A stretch of 64,000 nucleotides of DNA from Aquabacterium humicola (GCF_030167915.1 NZ_JARGNB010000004.1:248001-312000); one strand, 5' to 3'; numbered from the stretch's first letter, positions 29,816 to 41,056 are shown. Program-made: numbers and translations. Notes: generated from the letters alone by a model not told the origin.

Positions 29816-29910
29816 GCGGCCAGCATATCAAGGCCGTCGAGCGGCCCTTCAAGTGCCTCGCGATGCGCTCGTGCGAGCCACGAAAGGTCCACGAGAGCGC
29901 GCCCGAATGC

Positions 29911-29946
29911 ACCGAGTGACGCACCGAGTGACGCATCGAGTGATGC
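29911..29946 (+). repeat. Three tandem 12-bp repeats
   Basis: ACCGAGTGACGC occurs twice exactly and then once as ATCGAGTGATGC, followed by the partial AGCGAG. This is in the 313-bp noncoding interval 29816-30128 upstream of the SWIB gene. The same interval holds an 8-bp hairpin (AGAAGCGG at 29979-29986 and CCGCTTCT at 30004-30011). No other element is recognisable there. Confidence 0.7.
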
Positions 29947-30128
29947 AGCGAGACGACAAATCAGCGTTTTCAGAGGGAAGAAGCGGGCTTCTACGAGGGA
30001 AAACCGCTTCTCAGCACCTAGGTGACGCAGTACCATTGCGCCCGCAGAGGTCATGAGAGAAACGAGGGTCCGCGAGACCCCGGCCCGGACCCCGGCACAT
30101 CAACAACCTTGTGATGGAGAGAATCAAC

Positions 30129-30560
30129 ATGGCAACTGCGAAGAAGGCCGCTCCGGCCAAGAAGGCCGCTCCGGCGAAGAAGGCCGCCCCGGCGAAGAAG
30201 GCGGCGCCCGCGAAGAAGGCCGCCGCCCCGGCGAAGAAAGCAGCCCCCGCGAAGAAGGCGGCCGCCCCGGCGAAGAAGGCCGCAGCGAAGAAGGCCGCGC
30301 CCGCCAAGAAGCGCACCCCGAACGCCGCCTTCATGAAGGCGATGACGCCCAGCGCCGCCCTGGCCGCCGTGATCGGCGACAAGGCGCTGCCGCGCACCGA
30401 GGTGACGAAGAAGGTGTGGGAGTACATCAAGAAGAACGGCCTGCAGGACAAGGTCAAGAAGACGATGATCAACGCCGACGCCAAGCTGAAGGAGATCTTC
30501 AAGCAGGCGCAGGTGTCGATGTTCGAGATGACCAAGCTGATCAACGCGCACCTGAAGTAA
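30129..30560 (+). CDS. SWIB/MDM2-domain protein with histone H1-like lysine-rich tail
   Basis: Protein of 143 residues. Residues 4-62 are an almost perfect run of AAPAKK-type repeats, as in histone H1-like and AlgP proteins. Residues 63-143 form a SWIB domain (MTPSAALAAVIGDKALPRTEV, VWEYIKKNGLQD, MFEMTKLINAHLK). SWIB domains are best known from eukaryotic chromatin remodelers; bacterial versions occur in chlamydiae and Burkholderiales and their role is not settled. Nucleoid binding through the tail is likely. GGAGA precedes the ATG at 30129, which I prefer to GTG/ATG 15-18 bases upstream. The repeats make the DNA prone to slippage. Confidence 0.88.
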   Translation: MATAKKAAPAKKAAPAKKAAPAKKAAPAKKAAAPAKKAAPAKKAAAPAKKAAAKKAAPAKKRTPNAAFMKAMTPSAALAAVIGDKALPRTEVTKKVWEYIKKNGLQDKVKKTMINADAKLKEIFKQAQVSMFEMTKLINAHLK

Positions 30561-30622
30561 GCCGCCTCAGGATCGCTCCGAGGGGCAGGCTACCCGGACG
30601 AGCGATCCCGAAGCAGCGACGA

Positions 30623-30647
30623 AGGCCGGCTTTGCAGCCGGCCTTTT
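30623..30647 (+). terminator. Rho-independent terminator of the SWIB gene
   Basis: Stem AGGCCGGCT / AGCCGGCCT with a small loop and a TTTTTC tail, about 60 bases after the stop codon. Confidence 0.9.
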
Positions 30648-30672
30648 TCATTGGTGCGCGCGTCGTTGCTCA

Positions 30673-31545
30673 TCAATGCGCCGGCAGATCCTGCAGCACC
30701 TGCGCGCACCACGTGCGCAGGGCCTCGTCGCCGACCTCGGCCAACAGGCCTTGCATGCGGTCACGCTGTCGCCCGGCAGCGTCCGCATCGCCCGCAGCAC
30801 GGGCCGCATGCCACAGCGCCTCGTGCGCGAAGAAGCGTTCGGCCGCATCGGCGCCTTCGGCCTCGCAGATCGCCAGGCACGAACGCGCGTGGGCGAGCGC
30901 CTCGTCGCCCCGGCCCAGCACCGCATGGCAGCGCGCGAGCTGGTAGTCGGCGCGCTCCACATGCATCCAGGTGCCCGCGCCCTGCCAGGCCCGCCGCGCG
31001 ATCGTGGCGGCGTCCAGCATCAGCGCGTCGCGCGCCGCGTTCCCGCGCGGGCCCTCGCGCAGGTGCAGCGCGAGGTTGTTCGCACAGGCGGCGAAGGCCT
31101 GGCGCGTAGCGGTGTCGGGCGATCCGGCCGCCTGCGGCTCGGACTCGCGCAACGTGCGGCTGGCGTCGCCGCCGCGGCCCGTGGCGATCCAGGCCAGCAG
31201 CACGTTCTGCAGCACGCGCCAGCGCGACGGCTCGCCGATCGGCGGCAGATCCGCAGCATCGCCGACCCGTGCCAGCGCCCAACGGACGCGGCCCACCGCA
31301 TCGGCGCAGGCGCCGCCCGGCGCGTCGCGGAACCCGGCCGGCAAGGCCGCCAGAAGGCGCTGCAGTGCGTCCGCGTCCGCCAGGTGGCCCAGCAGCACAT
31401 GCTCGGCCAGCCGCAAGGCCTCGGCGCCTTCGTCGTCCGCCGGCAGCGTCGGCGCGCGCGCGGCCAGCGCCTCGGCGATGGCTTGCGGCGAGGCCGCGTG
31501 GGTGTCGTAGGCGCCGTCGAGAAAGGCGCGCAGGTCGTCGTTCAT
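30673..31545 (-). CDS. Uncharacterized helical-repeat protein, last gene of the DinB/ArsR operon
   Basis: I do not recognise a specific family. The 290-residue protein is soluble and helical. The segment from about residue 190 to 270 (ADYQLARCHAVLGRGDEALAHA and the following stretch) has the spacing of tetratricopeptide repeats. There is no signal peptide or membrane helix. The ATG at 31545 overlaps the upstream gene's stop by four bases, so it is co-translated with the SRPBCC-DinB protein and probably acts with it. Confidence 0.7.
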   Translation of the reverse strand: MNDDLRAFLDGAYDTHAASPQAIAEALAARAPTLPADDEGAEALRLAEHVLLGHLADADALQRLLAALPAGFRDAPGGACADAVGRVRWALARVGDAADLPPIGEPSRWRVLQNVLLAWIATGRGGDASRTLRESEPQAAGSPDTATRQAFAACANNLALHLREGPRGNAARDALMLDAATIARRAWQGAGTWMHVERADYQLARCHAVLGRGDEALAHARSCLAICEAEGADAAERFFAHEALWHAARAAGDADAAGRQRDRMQGLLAEVGDEALRTWCAQVLQDLPAH

Positions 31546-32426
31546 CGATCCTCCCCTTCGTTCCACAACAAGGCCATCTCGGCGCGGTGCTCCTGGTCGT
31601 GCGCGACCATCGCGGCCAGCAGGTCGCCGGCCGTGGTCGGTCCGCCGAATCGGATCGGCCGCGCCAGCACTTCGGCATCGCAGCGCGCGAGCGCGGCCAG
31701 CGATCGTGCGCGCTGCGCGACGAAGCGCCGCGCGGCGCCGCGCCACGGGCGCTGCTGGTAGCGGCGCTCGATCGCCAGCCGGTCGCCATCGACGCCGGCG
31801 AGCTCGGGCTCGATGTCGTGCAGCACGCGCGGCCAGCGCTGCGCCCAGCCGAGCTGCTCGACGTCGGCCAGGTGCCACAGGTGCTCGACCAGCGAGAAGC
31901 GATCGGGTGCCGGCTTGCGGTAGCCGGCATCGGCGGGCATCGCGTCGAGCAGCCGGCGCACCGCGGCGGCGCTGCCGGCCAGGTACGCGCGGGCCGCCGC
32001 CAGCGCCGCCTCGTCGCCGATGCGGGCACCCGGCAGCAGGCCGCGCGGCGCAGCGCCGAGGGCGTCCGCCACCGCATCGCGCGGCAGGCGACCGTCCTGC
32101 CCGTCGAGCGCTTCATGCAGCAAGGTCAACCGGCTGCCGCCGTCGCAAGCCGCCACCGCGCAGTGCAGCGAACGCCGGCCGCCCGCGCCGTCGACCACCA
32201 GCACGAGGCTGGTCGGCGGTCGGGCGTCGAGCACGGTGATGGTGATGGCACGACCCTGTGCGTCATGACCGGTGAGCACCGCGCCGGCCTCGAGCGCACG
32301 CCGGGGCAGCGCCGCGCCGAGGTAGTCGGCGATGAAGCCGCTGTCGTGCACATGCGCCCAGACGCGCTCGGGCGGCGCCGGCAGCCGCGACGCATGCACC
32401 GCCTGCGGAACGCCGGCCCGGCTCAC
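31542..32426 (-). CDS. SRPBCC (AHSA1-like) domain fused to a DinB-like domain
   Basis: Protein of 294 residues. The first 115 or so resemble an SRPBCC/polyketide-cyclase ligand fold, starting with the typical S-R-L-P-A-P-P-E-R-V-W segment. The rest is a DinB-like four-helix bundle with candidate metal ligands in FSLVEHLWHLADVE and AHDQEHRAEM. DinB-fold enzymes include thiol transferases such as bacillithiol and mycothiol transferases; the reaction here is unknown. GTG at 32426 overlaps the ArsR stop (GTGA), so the regulator is coupled to it. ArsR-AHSA1 pairs are common; the DinB fusion is less so. Confidence 0.75.
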   Translation of the reverse strand: MSRAGVPQAVHASRLPAPPERVWAHVHDSGFIADYLGAALPRRALEAGAVLTGHDAQGRAITITVLDARPPTSLVLVVDGAGGRRSLHCAVAACDGGSRLTLLHEALDGQDGRLPRDAVADALGAAPRGLLPGARIGDEAALAAARAYLAGSAAAVRRLLDAMPADAGYRKPAPDRFSLVEHLWHLADVEQLGWAQRWPRVLHDIEPELAGVDGDRLAIERRYQQRPWRGAARRFVAQRARSLAALARCDAEVLARPIRFGGPTTAGDLLAAMVAHDQEHRAEMALLWNEGEDR

Positions 32427-32749
32427 GACGCGCCCTCCAGGGCCTTGTGCAGCGCGGCCAGCGCGGCGCTGTGCTCGCGCGCGCTGGTGGTCACCCAGCG
32501 CGCGGGCAGCGTCTGCAGCGGCACCGGGTTCAGGTAGTGCAGCTTCTCACGCCCGCGCCACACCGGCACGACGAGGTCGACCGCTTCCAGCAGCGCGAGG
32601 TGCTTCGACAGCGCCTGGCGCGACTGCGTGAAGCCCTCGATCAGCTCGCCGAGCGTCAGCCCCGGTTGGTCGCGCAGGCGGTCGAGCAGCCGCCGCCGCG
32701 TCGCGTCGGACAACGCGCGCAGCAGGCGATCGATGTCGTCGTCGTTCAT
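32423..32749 (-). CDS. ArsR-family transcriptional regulator
   Basis: Winged-helix repressor of 108 residues: RLLRALSDATRRRLLDRLRD, GELIEGFTQSRQALSKHLALLEAVDLV (recognition helix) and VWRGREKLHYLNPVPL (wing). No metal-binding cysteines are seen, so it belongs with the non-metal ArsR proteins that accompany AHSA1-type genes. Both ends overlap neighbours by four bases. The inverted repeat at 33301-33346 in front of the operon is a candidate operator. Confidence 0.88.
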   Translation of the reverse strand: MNDDDIDRLLRALSDATRRRLLDRLRDQPGLTLGELIEGFTQSRQALSKHLALLEAVDLVVPVWRGREKLHYLNPVPLQTLPARWVTTSAREHSAALAALHKALEGAS

Positions 32750-33267
32750 GCCGGCGCGGCGCCGGCTTCGCGGCGCTGCGGCTGCTGGCGATGCAGGAAA
32801 CCGGTGAACAGGTCGCGCGGCGGCGCCACGCCCAGCTGCGTGAGGATGCGCCCGACCGCGCCGCGGTGGTTGCTGCCGTGCAGCGCGACGTGCAGCAGCA
32901 TCTCGGCCCGGGTCATGCAGCCGACGTCACCGTCGGTGAAGGTGAATCGGATGGGCTCGGCCAGTGCATCGGCCGACAGCGCGCCGATCAGCGCGAGGTA
33001 GCCCTGGTCCGTCTCGCGCACGGCGGCGTGCAGCGCGTCGAGCGTCGGCGTCTCCGAGGTGTTGGTGGCGGTGTAGCCGTGCGGCCTGCCTTCGAGGTGC
33101 GCCGCGAAGATGCGGTCGACGACGTGGATGTGGTTCAGGATGCGCAACGCGGCGTGGCGCGCATCGGCATGGGCTTCGGCGTCCACGTCGCGCAGGCGGC
33201 TCAGCAGCGCGTCGTCGGCCCAGGCCTTGTGGCCGAACACGGATTCCAGTAATGGCAGCGGGATCAT
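32746..33267 (-). CDS. DinB-family protein
   Basis: Four-helix-bundle protein of 173 residues, first gene of a four-gene operon. The conserved histidines sit in LRILNHIHVVDRIFAAHLEG and in LLHVALHGSNHRGAVGRIL, the usual metal site of the DinB superfamily. I take ATG at 33267 (MIPLPLLESVF), which puts the start 34 bases downstream of the inverted repeat; an in-frame upstream ATG would lie inside that repeat. Its stop overlaps the ArsR start. Confidence 0.85.
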   Translation of the reverse strand: MIPLPLLESVFGHKAWADDALLSRLRDVDAEAHADARHAALRILNHIHVVDRIFAAHLEGRPHGYTATNTSETPTLDALHAAVRETDQGYLALIGALSADALAEPIRFTFTDGDVGCMTRAEMLLHVALHGSNHRGAVGRILTQLGVAPPRDLFTGFLHRQQPQRREAGAAPA

Positions 33268-33300
33268 CGCGACAAGGTCGGTCGGCGCCGACAGGCAACT

Positions 33301-33346
33301 CGATGGTTGCATGTTGCCAGGCCTGACGCGAACATGCAACCCATCG
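33301..33346. promoter_or_regulatory. Long inverted repeat, candidate operator of the DinB/ArsR operon
   Basis: CGATGGTTGCATGTT and AACATGCAACCCATCG are complementary over 15 bases with one inserted C, separated by 15 bases. The site lies just before the dinB start on the minus strand, in the 111-bp gap after the amidohydrolase gene. It has no T run, so an operator for the ArsR protein is more likely than a terminator. Confidence 0.65.
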
Positions 33347-33378
33347 ATTGCAGATCGAGATGCGAAGCCGTTGCGCCC

Positions 33379-34260
33379 TCAGTCCGGATCGGCGAGCCCG
33401 AACAGCCTCGCGCCGTTGCCCCAGCCGATGCGCCGCGCGACTTCCGGCGGCAGGTCGCCGAGCCAGCGCCGCGCGTCGCTCATCAGCGCTTCGTAGCCGC
33501 TCCAGCGGCCGTTGATCCAGGTGTCCGAGCCGACCACGAAGCGGTCGGGGAAGGTGGTCATCAGCGCCTTCCATTCGGCGCTCAGGCCCCCGCCGCCGGT
33601 GGTCAGCCCGGGGCGGTAGGACAGCTCGCCGACCAGCTGCGGGTAACGCTGCATCAGGGCGCGCACCCGCTCGATCGGTGCCCCGCCGATGCCGGTGTGC
33701 GCCCAGATCAGGCGGGCCTGCGGCGCATGCGCCATCAGCTTGTCGATCGCCGCGTCATCCACGTGCGCCAGCACGACCAGCCCGCGCGCCTGCGCCAGCT
33801 TCATCAGCTTCGCGGCCACCGGGCCGTCGGCGTTCGCGCTGTCGTAGAGGTGGAACTCGCCAAGGCCGCGGTACGGCCCGGCGGCGGTGCCGGCGGCGAG
33901 CTCGTCCTGCACCATCGTGTGGATCGATTCGTCGGCGAACCAGCCCGAGTAGTCGGCGCGGTTGCGGTACAGGCGCACGAAGGGCACGACGGTGATACCG
34001 GCCTTGCGCGTCTCGTCGCGCGCGGCGGCGAGCGACCGGGTGCCGACGTTCGGCCGGCTGTTGGCGATGATCGCGCGCACGCCCGAGCGCTGCATCATCG
34101 CCAGCACCTCGGCGATCGGGTACGGGCAGGCGCCGGGGAACATGCACGCCTCGTCGTTGTAGTGCAGGTGCGCGTCGAACAGCGGGCCGGCGTAAGGCGT
34201 CTGCGCGGCCGCGGTCAACGGCAGCAGCACGGCGATCAGTGCGGGCAGGAGACGGCGCAT
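33379..34260 (-). CDS. Exported amidohydrolase-superfamily protein (TIM-barrel metal hydrolase)
   Basis: Protein of 293 residues with an N-terminal signal peptide ([20 protein letters not shown], cleavage after A-A-A). Metal-site features of the amidohydrolase superfamily follow: [27 protein letters not shown] and VGSDTW. Its closest type is the amidohydrolase_2 group, whose substrates range widely, so no reaction is assigned. GGAGG precedes the ATG at 34260. It is not obviously linked to the DinB operon beyond sharing the strand. Confidence 0.8.
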   Translation of the reverse strand: MRRLLPALIAVLLPLTAAAQTPYAGPLFDAHLHYNDEACMFPGACPYPIAEVLAMMQRSGVRAIIANSRPNVGTRSLAAARDETRKAGITVVPFVRLYRNRADYSGWFADESIHTMVQDELAAGTAAGPYRGLGEFHLYDSANADGPVAAKLMKLAQARGLVVLAHVDDAAIDKLMAHAPQARLIWAHTGIGGAPIERVRALMQRYPQLVGELSYRPGLTTGGGGLSAEWKALMTTFPDRFVVGSDTWINGRWSGYEALMSDARRWLGDLPPEVARRIGWGNGARLFGLADPD

Positions 34261-34338
34261 GGGAACCTCCGGCGGGACGGGTCGCCGGGAGTGTAGGCAG
34301 CGCAAGGAACCACAGGCGGCGTGCGCGCCGCTTGTCCT

Positions 34339-37239
<2,901 letters not shown>

Positions 37240-37335
37240 CGACGTCGGCAGGTCGGAAGGCAACCGGCCATGATAGCGGCGCGAGGCATTCGGCCCACAC
37301 CCTGCCCGCGGGCCGGACGACTGGCGGCCGCGCGC

Positions 37336-38646
37336 TCAGCGCATCGCGTCGCGCAGCTGCTGCAGCGCCGCGTCGTCGAGCGGCGCGAACCACACGCTGC
37401 CGTCCGGCTCGGTCCAGCGCACGCCATCGCGCTCGATGCGCAGCGCCAGCGCCGCTGAGAAGCTCGCCGTGCGACCGGCGGCGAGCTCGCCGGTGCGCGG
37501 CGACGAGGCGAACGCGGTGTTCGACGCCGGACGCTGCCAGCGTCCGCGCGTCAGCTGGTCGAGCAGCGGCAGCCAGCGTTGCGAGGCCGCGTCCGACGGC
37601 GGCAGCGCGATCAGCGCCGCGAGCCGGGGCGGTTGAACGGGCGGCGAGACCAGCGCCGCGCCTGCACGCGCGGCCACCGCCGGTGCCGCGGGTGCCGGGG
37701 GTGCCGGGGGTGCCACGGGGGCTGTCGGCGAGACGACGGACGCCTGTGCCTGCCGGCGTTCGTCGCGGGCGCCGGCCGTGGCGTTGTCGGCGCTCGGCGA
37801 CGCCGGGAACGCGCGCGGCGCGGCCGGTGCAGCGGCTGCCACCGGGGGAGGCGGTGGCGCGGCCGGTGCCGGTGCCGGTGCCACTTCGACCCTCGCCGGC
37901 GCAGCAGCACCGGCCGCGCGTTCGCTGCCGGTGTCGGCCGGCGCGCGTTCGCGCGCTTTCGCGAGGTCACGCTCGGCGGTCGGCGCGGCGCGGCGCGCCG
38001 GCGGTTCTGGTGCGGCGGGGGCAGGCGCTGGCGTGGCCAGCGGCGCCACGGCTTCGGCCACGGCGCGCGGCGCCTCGGCCTCCCGCTTCGCTTCCTCTTG
38101 CGGCTGCGCGGGGGCCTGCGCCATCTTCGGCTTCGCAGCGGCAGCGGCTTTCGCCGGCGCGGCGTCGGCCCGCGGGCGCTCGGCCGCGGCCGTGCTGCTA
38201 TCCTCGCGCGGCGCCGGTGCGGCGGCCGCCCGGTCGCGCGCGGCCGGCGCTGCATCGGGGTCCACCGGCGGCGCCGGCGCGATCGTCGGTGCCGGTGCCG
38301 GCGCGGGGGCGCGCGACGACCCCGCTGGCGGCAGCTCGTCGCTGGTCATCGGCGGCACCGGTTCGTTGAACCACAGCGACAGCGTCAGCGCCGAGACCAC
38401 CAGCGCGGCGACCCCGCCGGCCCACACCGGCCGCGGTGCGAACAGCATCTGCCCGCCCTGGCGCAGCGCCGCGGCGACGCGGGCCCAGGGCGACGGTGCC
38501 GGCGGGGCGACGGCCGCGCGCGCCGCGGCCGCGATGGCCGCGGACAGCGCCGGCGGCGGCGCCGCGTCGTGGTCGGGCGCGTGCCGAAGCGCGGCCTTCA
38601 GCCGCGCATCGAGCCCGGGATCGCGATCGTCATGGGCGCCGTTCAT
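37336..38646 (-). CDS. Putative anti-sigma factor with long Ala/Pro-rich linker
   Basis: Protein of 436 residues, translationally coupled (ATGA) to the sigma factor gene, which is the main reason to suspect an anti-sigma role. An N-terminal cytoplasmic region of about 72 residues precedes one membrane helix at about 74-92. A 230-residue linker of Ala, Pro, Lys and Glu follows, then a compact C-terminal domain of about 100 residues (LPLLDQLTRGRWQRP to the end). No zinc-binding anti-sigma motif is visible. The linker could reach across the periplasm like that of TonB-type proteins. Confidence 0.65.
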   Translation of the reverse strand: MNGAHDDRDPGLDARLKAALRHAPDHDAAPPPALSAAIAAAARAAVAPPAPSPWARVAAALRQGGQMLFAPRPVWAGGVAALVVSALTLSLWFNEPVPPMTSDELPPAGSSRAPAPAPAPTIAPAPPVDPDAAPAARDRAAAAPAPREDSSTAAAERPRADAAPAKAAAAAKPKMAQAPAQPQEEAKREAEAPRAVAEAVAPLATPAPAPAAPEPPARRAAPTAERDLAKARERAPADTGSERAAGAAAPARVEVAPAPAPAAPPPPPVAAAAPAAPRAFPASPSADNATAGARDERRQAQASVVSPTAPVAPPAPPAPAAPAVAARAGAALVSPPVQPPRLAALIALPPSDAASQRWLPLLDQLTRGRWQRPASNTAFASSPRTGELAAGRTASFSAALALRIERDGVRWTEPDGSVWFAPLDDAALQQLRDAMR

Positions 38647-39329
38647 CGCGCCCCTTTCAGGCTTTCGGGCGCCAGGTAGGCGCCCATGCAGGTGCGCAGC
38701 TTGGCCATCGCGTAGCGCAGCCGGCTCTTCGCGGTCTCGAAGCCGAGCTCGAGCGCGCGCGCGATGTCGTCGAGCGTGCAGTCCTCGTCGTGGTGCATCA
38801 GGAAGACGACGCGTTGCGGCGCGGGCAGTTCATCGAGGCAACCCAGCAGGCGTTCGCCGGCGCGGCGCCAGAAGAGCTGATCCTCGGCAGGCGCCGTGCC
38901 CGGCGCCGGCCAGTCGAGCCAGGGTTCGCCGTCGGGCACGAAGGGGTCGTCGCGCTCACCGTCGCCATCGAAGGCGGCATTCGAGACCTCGCGGCCGCTG
39001 CGCCGCAGCTGGTCGATCGCGCGGTTCTGCGCCAGCGTGAAGAGCCAGGTGCGGAAGGCCGCGGCGGGCGCACCCCCTTCTGGACCATCCGCCGGTCGCG
39101 CGACGAACCGATCGCGCGACTGCACGACGCGCATCCAGGTGTCCTGGAACACCTCGTCGGCCTGCGCCGCCAGCGCCTGGCCGAGCACACGACGCACGAA
39201 GCGGTACAGCGCCGCGTGGTGGCGCTGGTAGAGCCGGTCGAAGGCGCGTGCGTCGCCGCGCGCGAAGGCGGCCATCAGGCGCGCGTCTTCGTCGGCATCG
39301 GCAGGGCTGGTGCGCGGCGGCTCGCTCAT
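38643..39329 (-). CDS. ECF-type RNA polymerase sigma factor
   Basis: Sigma-70 family factor, 228 residues. Region 2 is ARAFDRLYQRHHAALYRFVRR followed by EVFQDTWMRVV and TWLFTLAQNRAIDQLRR. Region 4 is LDELPAPQRVVFLMHHDEDCTLDDIARAL and ETAKSRLRYAMAKLR. A longer acidic linker (about 45 residues) separates the regions. ATG codons at 39329 and 39347 are both possible; I take the inner one. The coupled downstream gene is probably its membrane regulator. Confidence 0.88.
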   Translation of the reverse strand: MSEPPRTSPADADEDARLMAAFARGDARAFDRLYQRHHAALYRFVRRVLGQALAAQADEVFQDTWMRVVQSRDRFVARPADGPEGGAPAAAFRTWLFTLAQNRAIDQLRRSGREVSNAAFDGDGERDDPFVPDGEPWLDWPAPGTAPAEDQLFWRRAGERLLGCLDELPAPQRVVFLMHHDEDCTLDDIARALELGFETAKSRLRYAMAKLRTCMGAYLAPESLKGAR

Positions 39330-39472
39330 CGGCGGGCAGTCTGCCATGCGCAACCAGGCCCGCGGCGTGTCGAAACCGGGGTCCATGCAGGCTTGCACGG
39401 CCGGCGACGCCGAACGGGGTTGATGCCCGCGCCGGACCGGCGGTCACGCCGCACCGGCGTAGCATCGACCCC

Positions 39473-39865
39473 ATGGCTTCATCGCTGGTCCGCCGGTTCG
39501 TCACGCTGCTGCTCGCCGCCACGCTGGCCGGCTGCGGCGGCGGCATCTACATCGGCTGGGGCGGCGACGACGACGACCCGCCGATGGTCGGCCTCGTCAG
39601 CAGCCCGAACGCCGCCGCGCCGGGCCAGACCGTCACATTGATGGCCGCGGCGAGCGACGACTACGGCGTCGACCGCGTGCAGTTCTTCCGCGTCGAGAGC
39701 GATGGGCGCACCACCGCGCTGGGCACCGACAGCAGCGCGCCCTACCAGTTCCAGACGGTGATGCCGGACACCACGGCGTCCTCGGTGCGCTACTTCGCGC
39801 GCGCCTTCGACGAAGGCGACCAGTGGCGCGACAGCGCGGACGTCAGCGTCACCGTCCTGCGTTGA
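39473..39865 (+). CDS. Small lipoprotein with Ig-like domain
   Basis: Protein of 130 residues with a lipobox L-A-G-C at about residue 20 after a short hydrophobic signal. The mature part is a beta-sandwich of the bacterial Ig-like type (VTLMAAASDDYGVDRVQFFRV and VRYFARAFDEGDQWRDSADVSVTV). It is divergent from the sigma factor gene with 143 bp between starts, and its 3' end overlaps the GST gene by 17 bases. Function unknown; it may be a target of the adjacent sigma factor. Confidence 0.75.
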   Translation: MASSLVRRFVTLLLAATLAGCGGGIYIGWGGDDDDPPMVGLVSSPNAAAPGQTVTLMAAASDDYGVDRVQFFRVESDGRTTALGTDSSAPYQFQTVMPDTTASSVRYFARAFDEGDQWRDSADVSVTVLR

Positions 39866-40586
39866 GCGCGACGGCCCCGAAGCGCCGACCGAGCCAGCTG
39901 CCGCGGCGCACGATGAAGTCGCGCAGGCGCTCGGGGTAGTCCGCCGCCACCGCGGCACGCACCGACGGCCGCGCGGCGAGCGCTTCGCGCCACGCCGCGA
40001 GCCGCGGCAGGCCCGCGACCAGCGGCGCGTCGAGCACCGGCTCGATGACCTCGACGTAGCGGAAGGCCGGCGCGAAGGCTGCATCGACGATCGAGAACGC
40101 CGCGCCGCCGAACCACGGGCCGGCGCCTGCATGCGCCGCGAGCTCGGCTTCGAGCGTCGCGCAGCGGTCCTGCAGCTTCGTGCGGGCCGTCTCAAAGGCC
40201 GCCTCGTCCGGCGCGCTGTACAGCACGCCGATCTGGTTCAGCAGCGCCGAGGCGAACTCGACCCACCCCCGGTGCCGCGCCCGCGCCAGCGGCGCGGCCG
40301 GGTGCAGCGCCGGCGCCTGCGTCTCGTCGAGGAAATCGCAGATCACGGCGGACTCGAACAGCGGCACCACCGCCGCGCCGTCGCGCTGCAGCAGCATCGG
40401 CGTCTGGCCCAGCGGCGACAGGGCGCGGAACCACAGCGGCTTGTCCGCCAGGTCGATGTCGATGCGCTGGTGCGGCACGCGCTTTTCGCTCAGCACGATC
40501 TGCGCGCGCTGCACGTAGGGGCACAGCGCGTGGCTCACCAGCACCGGCGCGTCGCCGACGGCGAAGGGCAGCTCGACCGGCTTCAT
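39849..40586 (-). CDS. Glutathione S-transferase family protein
   Basis: Protein of 245 residues. The thioredoxin-like N-terminal half begins with VLVSHALCPYVQRAQIVLSEK, where the cysteine is the likely catalytic residue as in omega/lambda-type and glutaredoxin-like enzymes. The G-site has LSPLGQTPML and FESAVICDFLDE. The helical C-terminal half contains FSIVDAAFAPAFRYVE. ATG at 40586 overlaps the doxX stop, so the two form an operon next to a divergent LysR regulator. Confidence 0.9.
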   Translation of the reverse strand: MKPVELPFAVGDAPVLVSHALCPYVQRAQIVLSEKRVPHQRIDIDLADKPLWFRALSPLGQTPMLLQRDGAAVVPLFESAVICDFLDETQAPALHPAAPLARARHRGWVEFASALLNQIGVLYSAPDEAAFETARTKLQDRCATLEAELAAHAGAGPWFGGAAFSIVDAAFAPAFRYVEVIEPVLDAPLVAGLPRLAAWREALAARPSVRAAVAADYPERLRDFIVRRGSWLGRRFGAVALNAGR

Positions 40587-41017
40587 GCACGCGCTCCGGC
40601 CAGTCGCTGCTGCGCCGGCGACGACGTGGCCCGGCCGAGCGCCCAGGCCCCGTCGCCGAGCAGCGCATGCACCAGCGACATCGCGGCCAGGAACACCGGG
40701 TACTCCCAGCCGCCGTTGGCCGCGCTGAAGACCCAGCCGTTGGCCGCGTGCACCAGCGTCGCGCCGGCCAGCACCGGCAGCAGCGCGATCGAGGCCCAGC
40801 GGCCGTGCCAACCGGCGAGGATCAGCACGCCGCCGGCGACTTCGGCGAGCACCACCGGCCACGCCAGCGCGGTCGGCAGCCCCTGCTGCGCGAGGAAGCC
40901 GGTGAAGCCGGCCATCGTGAACACGCCCAGCTTGAGCCAGGCATGGGACAACCACATGGTGCCGAGCGCGGCGCGCAGCAGCGCGGCGGCGGCATCGGAG
41001 GAGAGGGCGGATCGCAT
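40583..41017 (-). CDS. DoxX-family membrane protein
   Basis: Integral membrane protein of 144 residues with four hydrophobic helices. The family pattern LLRAALGTMWLSHAWLKLG at the N terminus and the VLAEVAGGVLILAG helix are typical. DoxX proteins have been tied to oxidative and electrophile stress, which fits the co-translated GST. Expression is probably set by the LysR protein from the 73-bp divergent promoter. Confidence 0.88.
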   Translation of the reverse strand: MRSALSSDAAAALLRAALGTMWLSHAWLKLGVFTMAGFTGFLAQQGLPTALAWPVVLAEVAGGVLILAGWHGRWASIALLPVLAGATLVHAANGWVFSAANGGWEYPVFLAAMSLVHALLGDGAWALGRATSSPAQQRLAGARA

Positions 41018-41056
41018 CGAGAAGCTCCCGGAAAGGGGTTGAACGTGGCGCCATGG

